Shown here: piece after piece, positions 18,053 through 21,904 of the stretch
Numbering within the stretch: the first letter of the stretch is position 1
Layout of the letters: each line of letters begins with the position of its first letter
Source of the DNA: Lingula anatina
Lineage: Eukaryota; Brachiopoda; Lingulata; Lingulida; Lingulidae
Reading direction: 5' to 3'
Assembly: GCF_001039355.2 (NCBI RefSeq)
Contig: NW_019776021.1
Span: 115,158 to 137,061 of the forward strand
Length of the DNA stretch: 21,904 nucleotides
Translations under genes and position numbers: made by a program
The notes under the pieces: model-generated
What the model was told of the DNA's origin: nothing
The model's database searches: none
Seen by the model: only the letters and a program-made list of their open reading frames with translations

Positions 18053-19040
18053 CCCCAGGCAGAATTTTGAAGAAGAACGCCCCCGAGTTGCCACTGTTCG
18101 CTAGAGCCTGGTATTGCTACTATGGGTTATATATGAAATCAAGATCGAGCTGGCAATACCGGAATCTAGAACCTAGGGTAACTGTAACGTTTTTAAACTG
18201 GAAATTGGAGACTACATAGTTCTTACTCATGTAAACGGGATTCGAGAGATGTTTGCCCAAACCTAAACTGTGTTAAACTTGTGAAAGCTGAATAAATCGA
18301 ATTGGAGTTGGTTACTGCTGGTAGACTACTGTTTGATTCAATATATAACCTTCCCTTCAATACACATTCCAGAGGACTGCCTACCGGTATGTTGCACTGA
18401 CCTCTTGGCCCAGTAAATATATCTACTTGGGGTTTATAAACATTTCAACATTTTGTTCCGTTCATAATATTGTCCAACCTTATTTGTCAAAGTCTTTCTC
18501 AAAGTAAAAAAAGAACAATTTCACAAAATCGGCTCTGCTGTCACCCTTTGAATATTGCAACTGCAATAATACCCCAACGAATCTTTGTATCTGCCAGGAT
18601 GCAACCTGCATGGGCAGGATGGAAGAAGATTAACGTTTTAGTGCCCTTTCTACCCGCTGTTTCTGGTACTGGTAGAGAGTGCCAATTAAAACTACATGTT
18701 GGTTTAAAGATGCATACAAAGTCAGTTTTTTGTCACAAAAACCAACCAAATGCCAGCATATAGTTTCAAGTAGAATAACTAAGAGAATTACCAAAAGGCA
18801 TTGTTCAATTTTACCCGAAAATGATGTTTGAACGGATTTTTCTGCTGGCATTCTAAGCTGTATGTCAATGGGGCAGGAAAGTAAGTCACGAAAGTAGGTT
18901 AAATTTACAACCAAAAATTTAAAGAAAGGAGCAGTCTAAAGGTCTTTTATGGCTGATCGAGTGATCTGTTCAGTTTATCCCTTGGCATGTCGAATTTATT
19001 TGAGTCATATAAGAATCTAGTAGAAGTGGTTTACATGTGT
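18053..19040. other. intergenic, no gene recognised
   Basis: An open stretch near 18470-18763 has no recognisable domain, no signal peptide and no supporting splice context, so I do not call it. Nothing else stands out. Confidence 0.45.
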
Positions 19041-19078
19041 TTCTTATATGTGTTACTTATATTCTTATATGTGTTACT
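19041..19078 (+). repeat. two-copy 17-bp repeat upstream of the right cysteine-rich gene
   Basis: TTCTTATATGTGTTACT occurs at 19041-19057 and 19062-19078, about 200 nt before the start codon at 19261. A regulatory role is possible but not shown. Confidence 0.8.
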
Positions 19079-19260
19079 GGGAATCCACCCTCCACCTATG
19101 CTCGGTTCGTATGTACCTTTAATCATCTTATAATTCAAAGAAGCTGCCTATGTTTAGCCCGTTACCAGATATACTGCAGTCCAGGTGTTAATAGACCTCA
19201 TAAGAGGTTGTAAACAACACCAAACTCTTGAACCTACGTTTCCGAGACAGTCTAATCAAG

Positions 19261-20761
19261 ATGGCAACCTGGACAGTGCGTAGCTCCGGCGTGATTTTGA
19301 GCGTGTTGCTTTGTGGAATAATGCTAATCCATGGTCCTTTGTTGGTGGCTTCGGGTAATTATAAGTATTTTATAGGTAGCTGAACAACATTACGTTATAG
19401 GATATATTTTCAATTAGTAGCAGTATATAGTACAGTGGTAGTTTTTATTTACGGTGTCGAAAGCAACGGGGGCTGTAAGATCGAACAACTCCCGGTACCG
19501 TCTACATTCTAAGGTTACGGCAAAAGTTCATACACCGGTGCCCAAAACCACTGTGTTCCACGGAGAAAAAGAAACTGCATTGAAAAATTTTTCGATGGCC
19601 CGCTCTTAGAGTTTAGAAAAACCACATTAGTTAATCTCCATTGCGTACGGGCACGTAGCATGAACACTGGGTCTAAAGTATAGCATAACACTATTTTTAT
19701 ACTCATATATCTGCATTTAGCCCTTAAATTTAAATGCTGCCAGGCTTAAACTCATTCATTAGTATCGCATTTAAAACATGTACCAGTGCATATCTATATA
19801 GAGATATATAATACGATCGTGGCGATATACGCTTTATTCGGTTTTAGGAGTGTGGCGAAATGCGAGTATTTTCTCTCTGTATATGTTGGAAATGATACAT
19901 TGTCAGCCTCTATCTAACGCTTGTACCGGCATCGCTCGGGGCCAATGCCTCACACATGACACAATATTAATTTGCAAGGAAATTTGCGGCTTTTTAAGTG
20001 TAATTTATTTTCAACCCGCCATTTCAAGCAAAACAATTTAAAAAGACATCGCCAAAAAAAAAAAACCCGTATTTCCTAGTCGTGGAAAAAATACCAGCGC
20101 TGATTTAAAGATTAATTAACGCCAGGTATTCACAGACGGATCTTCACATCGATAAGCAATGTCCACGTGAGACAGTTATAATCATTAAAAGAACAAAGAT
20201 GAACGTGGAGTTTTATATTCACTTCCTTTCAGAGTGTTCAACTTTAGCAGGAAAGGTTCTGCGTATTTCATTTTTGGCAACGGCTTGCCCTGACGGAAAT
20301 GCCCCTCATGTGCAGCTGGGATATACTTTGCCCTACACCGGTGAAAGGATTTACCCAATCAAGTAAGTGTAGGCATAAAAAGTTCACAAGGGGTCTATGA
20401 TGATAACTTCCTGGAAAGGTCTTTCTTTCTTCCCCTTGTACGTTTGCTCATGTGCACAGGCATGTGCAAACTCAATAGGGAAAGAATAACTCAATTGATC
20501 TATTCAATCTCTTTCTGAAATGTAAATAGACGCTTGTATATTTTAGTTAAACTATTTAAGAATAATAATTAGAAACAAGTGCATCTTTCATTAGGATATG
20601 TAAACTTATGCTTGATTGTCGTCATTTTCAGAGAATCTGACTTTCAAAAAATAATGAATCTTTCGTCCCTCATCCACGGAATGGCCGTAATTTCCTGCGA
20701 GTGTTGTCTGAATACCTGTCTCAGGCTACGAGATTGCATTTTGTGTGAAAAACACAACTGA
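19261..20761 (+). CDS. small secreted cysteine-rich protein, three exons (right gene)
   Basis: Exons are 19261-19354, 20233-20362 and 20632-20761, giving 117 residues. The ATG has a good context (CAAGATGG) and opens a convincing signal peptide with a hydrophobic core (VILSVLLCGIMLIHGPLLVA). Exon 1 ends G|GTAATT in phase 1. Exon 2 follows CACTTCCTTTCAG, carries two Cys (ECSTLAGK and TACPDGN) and ends AA|GTAAGT in phase 2. Exon 3 follows TTGTCGTCATTTTCAG and ends in a Cys cluster, ISCECCLNTCLRLRDCILC, then EKHN and TGA. Both junctions keep frame, and the donor and acceptor of intron 2 are near-consensus. The mature chain has eight Cys, an even number suited to four disulfides. No family is recognised; a cytokine-, hormone- or defence-like role is only a guess. 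A possible extra exon lies at 19848-19997 and an AATAAA at 21383-21388. Confidence 0.72.
19848..19997 (+). CDS. candidate cassette exon of the right cysteine-rich gene
   Basis: After GGTTTTAG (AG at 19846-19847) an open segment enters in phase 1, matching exon 1. A GTGTAA donor at 19998 gives 150 nt, which keeps frame into exon 2. It encodes a peptide with five Cys, including NACTGIARGQC and CKEICG. The last motif resembles TCAEICG in exon 2 of the left gene, and ACTGIARG resembles SCTALSGRG there. The donor is weak; without splicing the frame runs to TAA at 20039-20041 as an alternative last exon. It is supported by phase and Cys pattern only. Confidence 0.35.
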
Positions 20762-20801
20762 CAGGAGCACACATGCCCACATATGCGTAGGTGCATGTAC
20801 A

Positions 20802-20822
20802 ACACACGTTATGTACGTGTGT
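20802..20822 (+). repeat. perfect stem-loop in the 3' UTR of the right gene
   Basis: ACACACGT (20802-20809), loop TATGT, ACGTGTGT (20815-20822). The 8-bp perfect stem starts 41 nt after the stop codon and could form in the mRNA. Confidence 0.65.
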
Positions 20823-21395
20823 GGACTGAGAGCATCTTCCCGCCCTGTGTTAGGCCTATGTGTCTACCAGTATAAGAGGGCGGTCCGAGCATACAGAATG
20901 GTCCTCATTAGAAGATAATACTCTCAGTACATCGGAACGATATATGCTGAATTGAACGCAAAGTGAAAATTTGATGAAATATAGGAAGTCTTAAGAAAAC
21001 TTTGAAGCCTTCGAGAAAATTATAACCAAATCGACAGGAGTGGCATAAAAGATTTCAACTCTGGGGGAAGCCCCACAGAATGAAGCCCGGGAGCCCAAAA
21101 GGCTGGCGTTAAACAAATGCAATCGGCCAGCGTGAATGAATTTGAAACAAGACAAAGATATTGTGAAGAAAATGGAAATTTTGAAAAAAACATGGGCGCA
21201 TTGTCTCAGCGCACCCTATGAACTGAAGCAGCGCAACGCTTACATGTGCCTGGAATTTTGTAGATGCCTGATGAAAACAAAGTGGGACAGATCTCCTGTG
21301 AGAGTTTTCGTAAGAAAAGTGTAACGAAACAAGTTCAGGAACTTGAATGACAGGGACGACATACCGTATGGATTTTGCTTAAAATAAATTTCAGT

Positions 21396-21396
<1 letters not shown>
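20823..21396. other. 3' flank of the right gene, no further gene recognised
   Basis: An open stretch at 21136-21324 has no recognisable domain. A small GGGG/CCCC hairpin (near 21062-21075) and an AATAAA at 21383-21388, which could end the right gene's transcript about 620 nt after its stop, are the only notable sites. Confidence 0.4.

Positions 21397-21426
<30 letters not shown>
21397..21426. repeat. (AC)15 microsatellite
   Basis: Uninterrupted AC dinucleotides. Confidence 0.95.
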
Positions 21427-21428
<2 letters not shown>

Positions 21429-21598
21429 AGTCCGATGTTAACGAAGTTCTTAAAAACAATAATATTTATTCGTTTGAGATCTTTACTTGTCTTATTCACT
21501 TCTGTCGGCAATGTATTTATATTATCACTATAAGGAAGTAACAGTTTGATGCCGATGCCACTCATGGGCATTTCACTGAAGTGCCCACCCTGTACAGG

Positions 21599-21628
21599 TA
21601 TATATATAAATATATATATATATATATG
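21599..21628. repeat. (TA)n microsatellite
   Basis: TA dinucleotides with one AA interruption. No gene is recognised from here to the end of the window. Confidence 0.9.
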
Positions 21629-21904
21629 AATAAGTTATTTTCGTCTGCCGTCCTGTTCATATTTCAGATTGAAACTACATGTACAAAACCCAAAGAGCAC
21701 AGACCTCAGCCAAGACAAATAATCGACTAATAATGAATCGTTTATTTATCAGTGGATCGTCACCAAAATCTGATCACTTTTTAACGAGCCCATTTCTGAC
21801 CTATCCATCAAAATCCCCGAATAACTTTTTGTATTATGTTGTTAACAGACAGATAAGCTAACAAACCAACTAAGGCCACACTCTTTTAATTTTATGGATG
21901 ACAT

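Noticed and set aside
18470-18763. 97-codon plus-strand open frame
   Set aside because: No signal peptide, domain or splice support, and an overlapping minus-strand frame of similar length.
21136-21324. 62-codon open frame with several Cys
   Set aside because: No signal peptide or recognisable motif; likely 3' flank of the right gene.

Overview
The window looks like AT-rich nuclear DNA from a marine invertebrate, most likely a mollusc or another lophotrochozoan. The evidence is intron-split genes with GT/AG borders, a repeat-domain chitin-binding protein of the peritrophin-A type, a secreted plant-type haem peroxidase, a Tc1-like transposon, a non-LTR reverse transcriptase fragment, several MITE-like hairpin elements, long dinucleotide tracts and frequent ACATGT words. 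Nothing in the sequence fixes the species. No rRNA gene, tRNA gene, CRISPR array or bacterial operon was seen.

Layout. 1-1.8 kb: a three-exon plus-strand gene for a small secreted cysteine-rich protein, with a TATA box upstream and a TIR-bearing MITE in its second intron. 2.1-2.3 kb: an older relative of that MITE. 2.6 kb: a weak orphan exon. 2.8-4.4 kb: the left copy of a diverged segmental duplication, carrying a GC-rich insertion. 5.1-6.5 kb (minus): the main exon of a five-domain chitin-binding protein. 6.7-8.1 kb: a complete but disabled Tc1-like element with perfect 29-bp ends, lying upstream of that exon. 8.5-10.3 kb: the right copy of the duplication, including a dead 3' fragment of a peroxidase gene. 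10.4-13.6 kb: mostly featureless, with a (CT)n tract, a cluster of perfect palindromes and a CTCF-like site. 13.7-14.8 kb (minus): an intronless, apparently intact secreted plant-type peroxidase. 14.9-16.3 kb: nothing recognised. 16.3-17.0 kb: a reverse transcriptase fragment and a hairpin MITE. 17-19.2 kb: short tandem repeats only. 19.3-20.8 kb: a second small secreted cysteine-rich gene, three exons plus a possible fourth. 20.8-21.9 kb: 3' flank with (AC)n and (AT)n.

All four real genes appear to make secreted or surface proteins. The chitin-binding protein and the peroxidase both end in a Ser/Thr-rich stretch followed by a hydrophobic tail, which suggests membrane (GPI-like) anchoring. 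The two cysteine-rich genes share intron phases, and the three split genes all seem to have a phase-1 intron just after the signal peptide. A joint role in an extracellular, chitinous or mucosal layer is only an inference. Homology between the intact peroxidase and its relics shows that peroxidase sequence was duplicated locally and then decayed.
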